Shown: positions 8,378 to 17,331, counted from the stretch's first letter. The stretch is DNA of 64,000 nucleotides from Fictibacillus nanhaiensis (GCA_017052515.1 JAFHKR010000039.1:1-64000), one strand, 5' to 3'. Translations and numbers: made by a program. Notes: generated by a model not told the origin, from the letters alone.

Positions 8378-8410
8378 GCCTGAATTCTCCGGAATTTCAG
8401 GCTTTTTTTA
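8378..8410 (+). terminator. Terminator after the dioxygenase
   Basis: GCCTGAA and TTCAGGC arms with an inner AT-rich extension and a T tract. Confidence 0.8.
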
Positions 8411-8460
8411 TTGAAATTTAAAGTAACAAGTAACCCCACTGCATAAATGGAAAAAGCTCT

Positions 8461-8707
8461 TTGTTCATAAAAAAAGAAACGCGTCATAAAAAAGGCATTT
8501 TAGGAAAAATTAAAAAACGTCACAATCATAACAAAAGAACGTCAAGATCAAGAAGTTCCTAAGCAGATGGATGAAGAAAAAGGTGAGACTAACCAAGCAC
8601 CACAAGCACCTAAACAAGAAATGCAACAAAAAGATTCAAAAAAAGTCCAAGTGCGACCTGGGAAGAGCGGTCCATCACCAGGAATGAAAGATAATGGAAA
8701 AGACTAA
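8461..8707 (+). pseudogene. Possible small Lys/Gln-rich gene split by a frameshift
   Basis: Two overlapping short frames seem to form one small protein. Frame one (from TTG 8461, stop 8560-8562) gives a basic segment FIKKETRHKKGILGKIKKRH. Frame two, open through this region and ending at 8705-8707, contains MDEEKGETNQAPQAPKQEM and ends KVQVRPGKSGPSPGMKDN. Read alone from ATG 8567, frame two is 46 aa. A strong terminator lies directly downstream (8743-8777), which suggests a real transcript. It may be a frameshifted relic or a 46-aa gene; I do not recognise the family. Confidence 0.4.
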
Positions 8708-8742
8708 AAATAGAGTATGAAAACCAAATTTTAAATGAAAAT

Positions 8743-8777
8743 AACAAAGAGGTCATGTCTATGATCTCTTTGTTTTT
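8743..8777 (+). terminator. Terminator after the small split gene
   Basis: A 14-bp stem (AACAAAGAG..TCAT with ATGA..CTCTTTGTT, one G-T pair) with loop GTCT and trailing T run. Confidence 0.8.
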
Positions 8778-8813
8778 ATGAACAGAGAAATAATGAATCG
8801 GAGTGATCGGTCA

Positions 8814-9758
8814 ATGTTGCAAGTATGGTTAGCTGGACTTCTTTTATTATCTTCATCAACTGTTGAACAAAATACGGATACCTTATTAGTTAATCAGGAA
8901 GGGCAAAAGCTAGCAGAAGTGAGTCGTAAACAGTTCGAGGGTTCAATTCCCGGGTTTCCGATGATCGATGACACCAAATACAATAAGTTTGTTGAACTGC
9001 TTGATAAAAGATCATATAAAGCACCGGTTAATGCAAAATTAAATGATCATGGTGGCATCATCCCAGGACAAGTAGGTTTTAAATTAAATCGAAAGTTGTT
9101 TAAAGAAAAGTTTTACACGTATTTTTTTGAACAAGGACCGAAAAAGATAGATGTGCCAGAAATGAATATCTATCCGAAAGTAGATACGGAAGTACTGGCT
9201 CATATTAAAAGTCAGCAGATTGGGCAGTATGTTACATACTTTAATTCAAATAATAAGAGTCGGACTACAAATATAGAGCTTGCTGCAAAAGCACTAGATA
9301 GTCATGTTGTTTTCCCAAATGAGACCTTTTCGTTCAACCAAGTCGTTGGTAAAAGAACTACGGCAAAAGGGTACAAAAGTGCACCCATTATCGTTAGAGG
9401 AGAATTGTCAGAAGGAATAGGGGGAGGAATCTGCCAAGTATCATCCACTTTATTTAATGCTGTGGATCGAGCAGGACTAAGAATCGTTCAGCGTTATTCA
9501 CACAGCAAAAGGGTGCCATACGTGCCATCAGGTAGAGATGCGACCGTTAGCTGGTACGGTCCAGATTTTCAATTTCAAAACAAATACAATCAGCCCATAC
9601 TCATTCGTGCTAAACGTTATGGTGGAAGTTTAATCATCAAACTTTATTCTTCTGAGATTCTTGATGAAAGAACACGAAAAGTACCGAATGCACCAACTCA
9701 TATACCTGAAGAAATTCAAACCGATCAGAATGTGCATCTTTCTAACCCTAAAAGGTAA
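8814..9758 (+). CDS. VanW family exported or membrane-anchored protein
   Basis: 314 aa from ATG 8814, chosen because GGAGTGA precedes it; two earlier in-frame ATGs sit against the preceding terminator. MLQVWLAGLLLLSSSTV is a hydrophobic signal or anchor with few positive charges. The VanW domain spans about residues 135-275: FSFNQVVGKRTTAKGYK, the hallmark GIGGGICQVSSTLFNA, and RDATVSWYGPDF. VanW-domain proteins are found in some glycopeptide-resistance clusters and in many Firmicutes envelopes, but their activity is unknown. No van genes are nearby, so resistance should not be inferred. Confidence 0.85.
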   Translation: MLQVWLAGLLLLSSSTVEQNTDTLLVNQEGQKLAEVSRKQFEGSIPGFPMIDDTKYNKFVELLDKRSYKAPVNAKLNDHGGIIPGQVGFKLNRKLFKEKFYTYFFEQGPKKIDVPEMNIYPKVDTEVLAHIKSQQIGQYVTYFNSNNKSRTTNIELAAKALDSHVVFPNETFSFNQVVGKRTTAKGYKSAPIIVRGELSEGIGGGICQVSSTLFNAVDRAGLRIVQRYSHSKRVPYVPSGRDATVSWYGPDFQFQNKYNQPILIRAKRYGGSLIIKLYSSEILDERTRKVPNAPTHIPEEIQTDQNVHLSNPKR

Positions 9759-9821
9759 TTTAAAGTACAATAATGATGTAATACTGTAATACATCTGTTT
9801 GAATTTGGGGAGTTGGATCGT

Positions 9822-10685
9822 TTGCAAACATTAGAAAAACTAACAGAACATTTTTGGTACCAAACACCTGTTTCAGAGACAGATCGGCCGATTTTGGGAG
9901 CTGTTGTAGGAAACGAAAGGACTCTGATGATAGATGCAGGAAACTCAGAAAAACATGCATCTTATTTTTTGGATGAACTACGTAAAAAGAACATTCAAAA
10001 ACCGGATCTAGTCGTTATCACACACTGGCATTGGGATCACATTTTTGGGTTATCGGCATTAAACATTCCTTCCGTTTCTTCAGCAGAAACAAAAACAAAA
10101 ATGCAGGAGCTTCTTCCTTTTTCATGGAGTGATGAAGATCTTGATAAGAGAGTCAAGCAAGGTGTTGAAATCGAATTTTGTGCAGAAGCCATAAAAAAAG
10201 AGTTTTCAGATCACCGTGACATCAAAATAAAGCTACCGACCATTACGTTTCATGCGAGAATGGAGATCGATTTAGGTGGAGTAACCTGTGTGCTTCAACA
10301 TGTTGGAGGAGACCATACAACAGATTCAATCGTTATTTACATCAAGGAAGAAAAGATTTTATTTTTATCCGATTGTCTCTATGCAAATATGTACGCACCT
10401 AAAAATAATTATACGGTGAAACGAACACTGAAATTATTAGATGAACTCCAATCCTTTGACGCAGATTATTACATCTTCTCTCATTGGAAGGCAGCGACGA
10501 AACAAGAGTTTGAAACCGAAACAGCGATGTTGCGAAGATTTGCAACCCTTACAAAAAAATTTGAAGGTAATCAACAATCCATTGAAGAAGAATATAAAGT
10601 CCAGGTTAATCGAGAACTAAATGAAGATGAACGTGAAACCTTGCAGTTTTTTGTTAACGGTTTCAGTCTCGACCTAGATTTATAG
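9822..10685 (+). CDS. Metallo-beta-lactamase-fold hydrolase
   Basis: 287-residue MBL-fold protein. The zinc motif is THWHWDH (HxHxDH) in VVITHWHWDHIFGLSAL; later ligands appear in LQHVGGDHTTDSIVIY, LFLSDCLYAN (Asp) and IFSHWKAA (His). TTG 9822 is taken as the start because GGGGAG lies nine bases upstream; the TTG at 9813 abuts that ribosome site. It opens a same-strand run of six closely spaced genes to 13549. The substrate is unknown; family members include glyoxalase II-like, lactonase and phosphodiesterase enzymes. Confidence 0.82.
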   Translation: MQTLEKLTEHFWYQTPVSETDRPILGAVVGNERTLMIDAGNSEKHASYFLDELRKKNIQKPDLVVITHWHWDHIFGLSALNIPSVSSAETKTKMQELLPFSWSDEDLDKRVKQGVEIEFCAEAIKKEFSDHRDIKIKLPTITFHARMEIDLGGVTCVLQHVGGDHTTDSIVIYIKEEKILFLSDCLYANMYAPKNNYTVKRTLKLLDELQSFDADYYIFSHWKAATKQEFETETAMLRRFATLTKKFEGNQQSIEEEYKVQVNRELNEDERETLQFFVNGFSLDLDL

Positions 10686-10699
10686 AATGGGAGAAGAAA

Positions 10700-11470
10700 A
10701 TGTTACAGACTTTTAAAGTGGCCATTGAACAATTCGGGGGAATAGAACGAGAGATTCGTGTGTGCTTGCCTTACGGGTATAGAGACAGTCAAGAATATTA
10801 TCCCGTACTGTATATGCATGACGGTCAAAATCTATTTCGTGATGAAGATGCTAGCTATGGGGTTTCATGGGGTTTAGCTGATTATTTAAAGACGAGTAAA
10901 GTTCCTCTTATCATCGTAGGTATCGACTGTAATCATGAGGGATTCGAACGTTTTAATGAATACGCGCCATGGGAAAACCCAACAGTAGGGCCAGAACTTT
11001 TAAAATTTGAAGGGGTTTATGGTGGAAAAGGATCAGCATATATCGAATTTATTCTACATACGTTAAAACCACTTATTGATGAGAAATACAGGACGAAACC
11101 TGACGAAACATTAATGGCAGGCAGTTCGATGGGTGGCTTGATCTCAACTTATGCAGCTTGTCGCTACCCGCATATTTTCAAACGAGTAGCAAGCCTTTCT
11201 TCGGCCTATTGGTTTAATCAAACAGAGATTGAGAATTTTATAGAAGAAAGTGACTTAAGTGAGCTTAAAAGATTTTATATGGATATCGGAACCGATGAAG
11301 ACACATCAAAAGTGGATGCTGCTCATTACATACGTTCTTCTGAAGAGGTCTATGAAGTTTTTAAGAAAAAGAACGTCGACGTGCGTTTTGAAGTGATCGA
11401 AGGCGGAGTTCATCATGAGACAGCTTGGCGAGAGAGAATGCCTAAGATTATTGATTATTTGTTGAAGTAA
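10700..11470 (+). CDS. Esterase-like alpha/beta hydrolase
   Basis: 256-residue alpha/beta hydrolase of the esterase D/enterochelin esterase-like group. Visible features are the strand YYPVLYMHDGQNLF, nucleophile elbow GSSMGG in ETLMAGSSMGGLISTYAA, and a C-terminal catalytic His in EGGVHHETAWRERMP. There is no signal peptide, so the enzyme is cytoplasmic. The start ATG follows GGGAGAAG and lies 14 bp after the MBL gene, consistent with an operon. The substrate cannot be deduced; no siderophore genes are adjacent. Confidence 0.82.
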   Translation: MLQTFKVAIEQFGGIEREIRVCLPYGYRDSQEYYPVLYMHDGQNLFRDEDASYGVSWGLADYLKTSKVPLIIVGIDCNHEGFERFNEYAPWENPTVGPELLKFEGVYGGKGSAYIEFILHTLKPLIDEKYRTKPDETLMAGSSMGGLISTYAACRYPHIFKRVASLSSAYWFNQTEIENFIEESDLSELKRFYMDIGTDEDTSKVDAAHYIRSSEEVYEVFKKKNVDVRFEVIEGGVHHETAWRERMPKIIDYLLK

Positions 11471-11484
11471 AGGGGAGATAGAAG

Positions 11485-11943
11485 TTGATCACATTTGAGA
11501 GAATGGACAACAAGCAGTTTAAAGATTACCTAAAGTTCATGCTGCCAGATTATATTCGTGATACCGCCGAACATTATAAACTAGATCAAGAGCTAGCTAC
11601 TGAAAAAGCAGAAAAGCAAATGGAACAACTTCTGCCTGATGAGGAAAAAACAGAAGGACAGCACTTATTTCACATCAAAGAGGACCAAGAATTAGCCGGC
11701 TACCTTTGGTTTCATGTTTCTAAAGAAGAGAAAAAAGCTTTTCTGTATCATATCTTCGTATTGGATGAATTTCGTAAGCGAGGGATCGCTCAAACGGCTC
11801 TTCGCTTTTTTGAGAACGAATCAAAAGATGAAGGAGCTGATTATGTTGGCCTTCATGTATTTGGGTCGAATGAAAATGCAATTGCTCTTTATACAAAGCT
11901 AGGCTATAAACAAGCATCCATTTCAATGAACAAAGTTTTGTAA
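11485..11943 (+). CDS. GNAT family N-acetyltransferase
   Basis: 152 aa. The acetyl-CoA binding motif A is visible as YHIFVLDEFRKRGIAQTALR, and motif B near the end as VFGSNENAIALYTKLGYKQ, which is the classic GNAT C-terminus. The start is TTG at 11485 after AAGGGGAGA; no later ATG keeps the full fold. Fourteen bases separate it from the preceding esterase gene. The acceptor substrate is unknown. Confidence 0.85.
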   Translation: MITFERMDNKQFKDYLKFMLPDYIRDTAEHYKLDQELATEKAEKQMEQLLPDEEKTEGQHLFHIKEDQELAGYLWFHVSKEEKKAFLYHIFVLDEFRKRGIAQTALRFFENESKDEGADYVGLHVFGSNENAIALYTKLGYKQASISMNKVL

Positions 11944-11969
11944 ACGTTAAAAAAGGGAGAGAGATAAAC

Positions 11970-12722
11970 ATGAGAAAAATTGGATTGCAACTATACTCCA
12001 TACAAAAAGAAACTGAAAAGAATTTATTAGGTACATTAGAAAGAGTAAAAGGGATCGGATATGACAGTGTACAATTTGCTGGATTGTTCGGGATTTCTGC
12101 TAAAGAAGTAAAAAAGGTATTGGACGAAAATGCTCTAACTGTTGCTGGAGCTCATATTCCCCTTCAGCAATTCTCTGGTGATGCATTTAAAAGGCAGATG
12201 GAAGATCAACTGATCTTAGAGAATGATTTGATGATCATGCCTTACTTATCGGATGAAGAAAGAAGATCGATCGACGATTACAAGCGTGTAGCAGAGGTGT
12301 TGAACGAAGCGGGATTAAGAAGCAAAGAGTATGGGATCCGTGTTGCTTACCATAATCATGATTTTGAATTTTACGAGCTAGAAGGTAAGATGCCGTTTGA
12401 TTTGATCTATCAAGAAACAGACCCTGATCTAGTCAAGATGGAGCTGGACACGTATTGGGCAAAATATGCCGGGTTCGAGCCGGAAGAGCTGCTTAATAAG
12501 TATCGTTTACGCTGTGTATCCCTGCACCTCAAAGATATGGTAGTGAAAGAAGGGCAAAAACAGAGTACGATCGCTGGAACAGGAATACTTGATATCGGTA
12601 GTTTCCTACGATTAGCAGATGAACAGAAAGTTGATTATTGCGTAATCGAACAAGAGCATTTTGAAGGAGATCTTCTTTCAGAAGTTGAAAAAGGTGTGCA
12701 GAACGTTAAAGCACTTTTATAG
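11970..12722 (+). CDS. Sugar phosphate isomerase/epimerase, TIM-barrel
   Basis: 250-residue xylose-isomerase-like TIM barrel (AP endonuclease 2 superfamily). Family marks are the N-terminal MRKIGLQLYSIQ, the metal-site stretches RVAYHNHDFEFYEL and VKMELDTYWAKYAG, LRCVSLHLKDM, and DYCVIEQEHFEGD near the end. These supply the Glu/Asp/His ligands for a divalent metal. It is a typical length for inositol- or sugar-acid epimerases. GGGAGAGAG precedes the ATG. Neighbours do not identify the sugar. Confidence 0.83.
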   Translation: MRKIGLQLYSIQKETEKNLLGTLERVKGIGYDSVQFAGLFGISAKEVKKVLDENALTVAGAHIPLQQFSGDAFKRQMEDQLILENDLMIMPYLSDEERRSIDDYKRVAEVLNEAGLRSKEYGIRVAYHNHDFEFYELEGKMPFDLIYQETDPDLVKMELDTYWAKYAGFEPEELLNKYRLRCVSLHLKDMVVKEGQKQSTIAGTGILDIGSFLRLADEQKVDYCVIEQEHFEGDLLSEVEKGVQNVKALL

Positions 12723-12736
12723 AGGAGAAATCAGCG

Positions 12737-13144
12737 GTGGAAGATGTAAGGTTTGTTTCTTATATAGAAAAGAATCATTTCGAGCCGATACAAGAACTGA
12801 ACAAACAAGAAGGTTGGACACAATTAGTTGAAAGAAACGAAGAAACAAAGCTGGCTTGGAGTAAATCAAACATAGCCTACGTCATGTTAAAGAACGAGGA
12901 AGTAATAGGTTACGCACGAGGGCTTACAGATGAACACGTAACACTCTATATATGCGAGATGCTGATTTCAAAGTCTTATCGTGGTCTAGGGTTAGGTGGG
13001 AAGCTGTTGAACATCATTCAAGGGAAATATCCAACAGCCCGTATGGAGGTGCTTGCATCACATACATCAAACACTTTTTATGAAGGACAAAATTTTCGAC
13101 CTTTTTACGGATACCGAAGAACGTATGAAGAATGTAAATATTAG
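12737..13144 (+). CDS. GNAT family N-acetyltransferase
   Basis: 135-residue acetyltransferase. LYICEMLISKSYRGLGLGGKLLN is strand 4 plus the CoA-binding RGLGLGG loop, and the tail SNTFYEGQNFRPFYGYRRTY matches the C-terminal GNAT segment. It starts with GTG at 12737 behind AGAGGAGAA and is 14 bp after the epimerase gene. It is only distantly related to the GNAT at 11485, so the two are unlikely to be a recent duplication. Substrate unknown. Confidence 0.8.
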   Translation: MEDVRFVSYIEKNHFEPIQELNKQEGWTQLVERNEETKLAWSKSNIAYVMLKNEEVIGYARGLTDEHVTLYICEMLISKSYRGLGLGGKLLNIIQGKYPTARMEVLASHTSNTFYEGQNFRPFYGYRRTYEECKY

Positions 13145-13156
13145 GAGGCGTCTTAC

Positions 13157-13549
13157 ATGGGTGAAAAAGTAACGAGTATCTCTGCTATACAAAGCCACAT
13201 CAACAATGTATTCGTGCATGTAACTGAACTTAAAAAATCTGTAGAATGGTATGCTGATCTATTAGGGATAACGATAGACTTAAGCGAAGTGCAATCCCCT
13301 GTACATAACATTCCAGTAACAGGACAAACAGGATTATCACTGGATGATCATACGTTTGACCCATCTTTCCACCGATCACCTGGTTCTGGTCCCATGTTTA
13401 ATCTATTTGCACCAGATATTGATGCAGCCTATAGAGAAATCCAAGAAAAAAATATGAAAGTGATCCGTGAGATCGAGTGGCATGGTGAAGTAGCTTGGTT
13501 TAATGTAGAAGATCCAGATGGAAACGTAGTTATGATCTGTAATTGTTAA
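13157..13549 (+). CDS. VOC family (glyoxalase/bleomycin-resistance fold) protein
   Basis: 130 aa, a single VOC unit. INNVFVHVTELKKSVEWYADLLGI is the canonical first beta-alpha-beta element, and GEVAWFNVEDPDGNVVMIC the last, with the DPDGN turn typical of the superfamily. AGGAGG lies just before the ATG, 12 bp after the GNAT gene, making this the last gene of the run. Function is not predictable from the fold alone. Confidence 0.83.
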   Translation: MGEKVTSISAIQSHINNVFVHVTELKKSVEWYADLLGITIDLSEVQSPVHNIPVTGQTGLSLDDHTFDPSFHRSPGSGPMFNLFAPDIDAAYREIQEKNMKVIREIEWHGEVAWFNVEDPDGNVVMICNC

Positions 13550-13573
13550 CGAATAAACGAATTATGAACATTG

Positions 13574-13615
13574 GGTCCCCACACGTTCTTTTTTTGTACG
13601 AGTGAGGGCCTTTTC
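13574..13615 (+). terminator. Probable terminator of the MBL-VOC gene run
   Basis: An imperfect 13-bp hairpin (about 13574-13586 with 13598-13610) followed by TTTTCTTG. Several G-T and mismatched positions lower confidence. Confidence 0.5.
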
Positions 13616-13709
13616 TTGTGGATATAGATAATGACAGAACATTCCATCTATCTAGTATTTTCCTATTTGTGGTAAAGTGAATAGTAGAACGTTTTCAGGA
13701 GGAATCGAA

Positions 13710-15383
13710 ATGAATGAGCAGAAATTAAATGCATTAAAAGAAGAGTTTGAGATTCTTGTAAGCGTAACCATAAATTCCTTAGAAGACCTCAAGAATTTTT
13801 TAAATCAGCAAAAACGCATCTACGAAAAAGTAGAAGAAGAGATGCTTCGCCATTATATTGCTTTCCAATGCCAAAGTAATGATGAAGAAATTAAAAAGCA
13901 ATATGAATTTGATCAGCAACACATCAAGCCCATGTTTAAAAAGTACCAATCCCAACTTGACGAAAAAGTATTAGAATCACCATTTATGGGTGAACTGCCA
14001 GACGAAGAATATGGAGAATATAAGAAGAAACTAAGAACGCAATTTGCTCTTTTTCAAGAAGCAAACTTAGAAATAGAAAAACAAGAAGATGCGCTAACGA
14101 ATCAATACTTTGAGATCACAGGAGGTCTATCTTCAAATTGGGAGGGGAAAGAAGTAACGATTAGTGAACTATTTGTTCATATCAGAGATTCAAAGCGTGA
14201 TATAAGAGAGAAAGCGATGAAAGCTTTGTACGAGCCTATATTAAAAGAAGAAGAAAAACTTCAAAGTATTCTTGATGAGTTGATCCAGCTACGAGTGAAG
14301 AAGGCAGAGAACGCAGGCCTGAACGGTTTTAACGACTATATGTTTAAAAAATATAATAGATTTGACTATACACCAGAGGATTGTAAGGAACTCGCTGAAT
14401 CCATACGTGAACATGTTCTTCCAATCACCATACAACTTCAAAAAGAGCACAAAGCTGAAATTGGCGTTGATGTTTATAAACCATGGGATGTTCAAGCAGA
14501 AGCAATTGGTCAAAAACCACTACAACCTGTAAGTTCCGATATAGAGTTGATTAATAAATCAGCGAAAGTTTTAAGCGAACTTGATGTGACGTTTGGTTCA
14601 CTTGTTCATGAGATGAATGAGAAGAAGCTTTTTGATCTCACAAGCAGAAAAGGAAAAGCACAAGGTGGTTTCTGTGAATCACTACCTGAAACAGGGCTTC
14701 CGTTTATTTTTATGAACATGTCTAACACGGATAGTGACTTAGTTGTTTTTATGCATGAGATGGGACACGCCATTCATGATTTATTGAAGAGTGATCAAAA
14801 TTTATATGCTTATAAGCAAATTCCGATGGAATCCGCCGAGCTAGCTAGTATGAGTATGGAGCTTTTCACGATGGATCGATGGGATGAGTTCTATAAAACA
14901 GAAGAAGAGCTCAAACGTGCGAAGAAGGATCAGCTAAAAGGTGCTTTGATGAGTCTTCCGTATATAATGGTGATTGATCAGTTCCAGCACTGGTTGTATC
15001 ATCACCCGAACCATACGTGGGAAGATCGTATGAAGAAGTTTGGCGAATTAAAAGATCGCTATGATGCTTCAATAATCGATTGGAACGGATACGAAGAATG
15101 GAAAGTCAAAGGATGGTTCTATACCCTTCACATATATGAAGTTCCTTTTTATTTTGTGGAGTATGCCATTTCTCAACTTGGTGCCATTCAAATGTACAAA
15201 AATTATAAAGAAGATCCAGAGGGTACCATCAACAAATATAAACAAGCCTTGAAACTTGGAAGCTCTAAGTCTCTTCCAGAAGTTTATGAAGCTGCAGGAA
15301 TTAAGTTGGATTTTTCATCTAAAAAGATTGCTGAGCTTATGGAGTTTGTTGCAAAAGAATTGGATCTACTATCCGTCAGTTAA
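13710..15383 (+). CDS. M3 family oligoendopeptidase (PepF-like)
   Basis: 557-residue cytosolic zinc metallopeptidase. The HExxH zinc site is H349-E350-M-G-H353 in VVFMHEMGHAIHDLL, with the third ligand Glu in the following SAELASMSMELFTM helix. The N-terminal 200 residues are the helical M3 propeptide-like domain, and FYFVEYAISQLGAIQMY near the C-terminus is the usual substrate-channel segment. I use ATG 13710, seven bases behind GGAGGAAT; an upstream ATG at 13677 lacks a ribosome site. These enzymes degrade oligopeptides of roughly 5-20 residues. The gene is monocistronic. Confidence 0.9.
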   Translation: MNEQKLNALKEEFEILVSVTINSLEDLKNFLNQQKRIYEKVEEEMLRHYIAFQCQSNDEEIKKQYEFDQQHIKPMFKKYQSQLDEKVLESPFMGELPDEEYGEYKKKLRTQFALFQEANLEIEKQEDALTNQYFEITGGLSSNWEGKEVTISELFVHIRDSKRDIREKAMKALYEPILKEEEKLQSILDELIQLRVKKAENAGLNGFNDYMFKKYNRFDYTPEDCKELAESIREHVLPITIQLQKEHKAEIGVDVYKPWDVQAEAIGQKPLQPVSSDIELINKSAKVLSELDVTFGSLVHEMNEKKLFDLTSRKGKAQGGFCESLPETGLPFIFMNMSNTDSDLVVFMHEMGHAIHDLLKSDQNLYAYKQIPMESAELASMSMELFTMDRWDEFYKTEEELKRAKKDQLKGALMSLPYIMVIDQFQHWLYHHPNHTWEDRMKKFGELKDRYDASIIDWNGYEEWKVKGWFYTLHIYEVPFYFVEYAISQLGAIQMYKNYKEDPEGTINKYKQALKLGSSKSLPEVYEAAGIKLDFSSKKIAELMEFVAKELDLLSVS

Positions 15384-15756
15384 ATAAGAAAGCAAATAAT
15401 TAAAGAATTTAAACAATTTAAAGGGATTATGCTTTATTAGTAGAAATATTAAAATAAGGCGCACTTTATATAAACCGTGGATTATAGGATTAACTAATAA
15501 AGAGGTGTCCATAAATTCTTGTCATAACCGGTTGGTGAGAGAGTTTTTACATGCACTGCCGACATACAATTTCCGATATTGAGCCGGACTCTATTCCCAG
15601 TGAACAAAGGAGCTTGTAAGCTGGATTCTCAATAACGAGAGTAAAATATGCGCAATTTAACATACGTTTTAGGATTCATTTTCCTTTGCAAGGGAAAAGT
15701 AAGTTAAATGGCATATTGTTTATGGGCAATTATTCGGAATATGAGGGGTGAAAGGT
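15384..15756. other. Gene-free region of unknown content
   Basis: No supported gene in 373 bp. On the complement, 15490-15670 holds a broken frame (NRVRLNIGNCMSAVHVKTLS) interrupted by stops that I cannot assign. The segment GGTGTCCATAAATTCTTGTC (from about 15504) resembles an IS edge, but no partner repeat was found. A weak hairpin built on TTTTCCTTTGCAAGGGAAAA lies near 15679-15698. Confidence 0.35.
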
Positions 15757-15942
15757 ATGCGAAAACCCGATGACGAGAAATTATGGGACACAGGAACATC
15801 AGATTTTGAAGAAGGAGATAAGATCACCTTTCACAATACCGAGCAAGGTGTTGAGAAAACGTACACGGTCAAATGTGTGAAAGAGAATGGTGATATTGAG
15901 CTTGTCTATTCTGTAAAAAAACCAAGACCACCAATGCAGTAG
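15757..15942 (+). CDS. Small hypothetical protein (61 aa)
   Basis: Short soluble protein MRKPDDEKLWDTGTSDFEEG... with alternating strands (KITFHNTEQGVEKTYTVKCV, DIELVYSVKKP) suggesting a small beta-barrel fold. GAGGGGTGAAAGG serves the ATG at 15757; a GTG at 15748 is part of that site. A strong terminator follows. I do not recognise the family. Confidence 0.65.
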   Translation: MRKPDDEKLWDTGTSDFEEGDKITFHNTEQGVEKTYTVKCVKENGDIELVYSVKKPRPPMQ

Positions 15943-15963
15943 CATAAGGTATAAATAAAGAAG

Positions 15964-15997
15964 ACAGTTCACATATTTTCGTGAACTGTTTTTTATT
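15964..15997 (+). terminator. Terminator after the 61-aa gene
   Basis: Perfect 9-bp stem ACAGTTCAC/GTGAACTGT (15964-15972, 15981-15989) plus T run. Confidence 0.88.
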
Positions 15998-16125
15998 TTT
16001 TAAAAATATGAAACACCTATGCATAATTGGTTAATAGTAAAAGGAATGATAAATTATGGGTGTTTACGACTTAGATATTAAGGTAAAAGAGGATTGAACA
16101 GTTATTTTTAGAGAGGAAGTATAAT

Positions 16126-16884
16126 ATGACTCAAAAGCCATTAATTGGTTTAACAAGTACGATCATGTCTATCAATACAATCGAAACTCAAAATGAAAAT
16201 GTTGATACGATCGTTGTTTATAATAAATTTGCAGAAACAGTAAGAGACGCAGGAGGAATACCTGTTGTCATTCCAATGGGCAAACCGGAAGAAGCTGAGT
16301 TTTACGCAAAAATGTGTGATGGTCTGATTTTTACAGGTGGGGAAGATATCAGTTCCATCACTTACAACGAAGAACCTCACCCAAAGGCAAAAAAAGTAAA
16401 CAAACATCGTGATGATTTTGAAATTGAACTTGTGAAAAAAGCACGTGATAACGAAAAAGCCATTCTTGCCATGTGTCGAGGCTATCACTTATTAAATGTT
16501 AGCTATGGTGGAACCATAATCCAAGACGTAGAGAGTGAGTTTTCAGACAGTATTAATCACTTTCAATCATCTGCAACTCGAACAGAACCTTCTCACACTG
16601 TTAGCATCGAAGAAGATAGTAAGCTTTATAAGATTGTTGGTGAAAAAGAGGTTGCGGTTAACAGCTTTCACCATCAGGCGATCGGAAAAGTCGGCAAAGG
16701 TTTACGTGTTGCAGCAAGAGCTTCTGACGGAGTAATTGAGGCCTTAGAGCTAGAGGATCAGGATAAAACTTTCTTGTTAGGGACGCAGTGGCATCCTGAA
16801 GAATTAAGACATGAGAACGAAAACATGATGGCCATCATAAAGACATTTATTAAAGAAGCAAAAAAAATTAAGGATAGAGATTGA
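16126..16884 (+). CDS. Gamma-glutamyl-gamma-aminobutyrate hydrolase family (class I glutamine amidotransferase-like)
   Basis: 252-residue peptidase C26 protein. The catalytic nucleophile is C117 in ILAMCRGYHLLN, with the His/Glu pair H223/E225 in GTQWHPEE. GLIFTGGEDISSITY is the oxyanion strand region typical of PuuD-like enzymes. It hydrolyses gamma-glutamyl amides; PuuD acts on gamma-glutamyl-GABA in putrescine breakdown. No puu genes are adjacent, so the physiological substrate is open. AGAGAGGAAG precedes the ATG, and a terminator starts at the stop. Confidence 0.88.
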   Translation: MTQKPLIGLTSTIMSINTIETQNENVDTIVVYNKFAETVRDAGGIPVVIPMGKPEEAEFYAKMCDGLIFTGGEDISSITYNEEPHPKAKKVNKHRDDFEIELVKKARDNEKAILAMCRGYHLLNVSYGGTIIQDVESEFSDSINHFQSSATRTEPSHTVSIEEDSKLYKIVGEKEVAVNSFHHQAIGKVGKGLRVAARASDGVIEALELEDQDKTFLLGTQWHPEELRHENENMMAIIKTFIKEAKKIKDRD

Positions 16885-16911
16885 AACCTCCCGTGCAGGA
16901 GGTTTCTTTAT
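16883..16911 (+). terminator. Terminator after the C26 hydrolase
   Basis: GAAACCTCC/GGAGGTTTC (9 bp) with loop CGTGCA, followed by TTTATTT; it overlaps the stop codon. Confidence 0.85.
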
Positions 16912-16998
16912 TTATAGAGAGAGGGAATGTTTATAAAAGGAAACTTTTCTCGGAATCATCACGTAGTATAGAATAGAAATTATTGAGGAGGCTGTCTC

Positions 16999-17331
16999 AT
17001 GAATATATCGAGACTTTTGAAAATCATAACAGGCGGTATGGAAGCGTTTCTTGGCATTCCTTTTTTAGGAGGAGCAATCATTCTTGCTTCTGCATGGGGA
17101 CCACTTCAATTCATGTTTGTTTTTCACTTAATTACGCTTATCATTTGTATCGTTCAGAAGGAGAGGTTTACAGGTAGTGTACTAGGTCTTATTACTTCTA
17201 TCGTCGGCTATGTTCCTGTAATCGGAATGATCATGCACATCGTCACTGCTCTTGTTTTATTCTTTGACGCTGCTAGAGGGAGCAAAAAACGAAAGAACGA
17301 GCATGTCATTAATGTAAGAAAAGGGTATTAA
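16999..17331 (+). CDS. Predicted small membrane protein (110 aa)
   Basis: Three hydrophobic segments are visible: FLGIPFLGGAIILASAWGPL, FMFVFHLITLIICIV and the stretch LGLITSIVGYVPVIGMIMHIV running into VTALVLFF. A basic cytoplasmic tail GSKKRKNEHV follows. GAGGAGG precedes the ATG. It is monocistronic, with a terminator after it. I do not recognise the family; similar uncharacterised proteins occur in Bacillaceae. Confidence 0.75.
   Translation: MNISRLLKIITGGMEAFLGIPFLGGAIILASAWGPLQFMFVFHLITLIICIVQKERFTGSVLGLITSIVGYVPVIGMIMHIVTALVLFFDAARGSKKRKNEHVINVRKGY

Noticed and set aside
8814-9758. VanW as evidence of glycopeptide resistance
   Set aside because: VanW-domain proteins are widespread in Firmicutes, and no vanHAX-type ligase or sensor genes are in the window.
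16056-16098. 13-codon frame MGVYDLDIKVKED resembling a glutathione peroxidase start
   Set aside because: Too short and without further homology; the resemblance can be chance.
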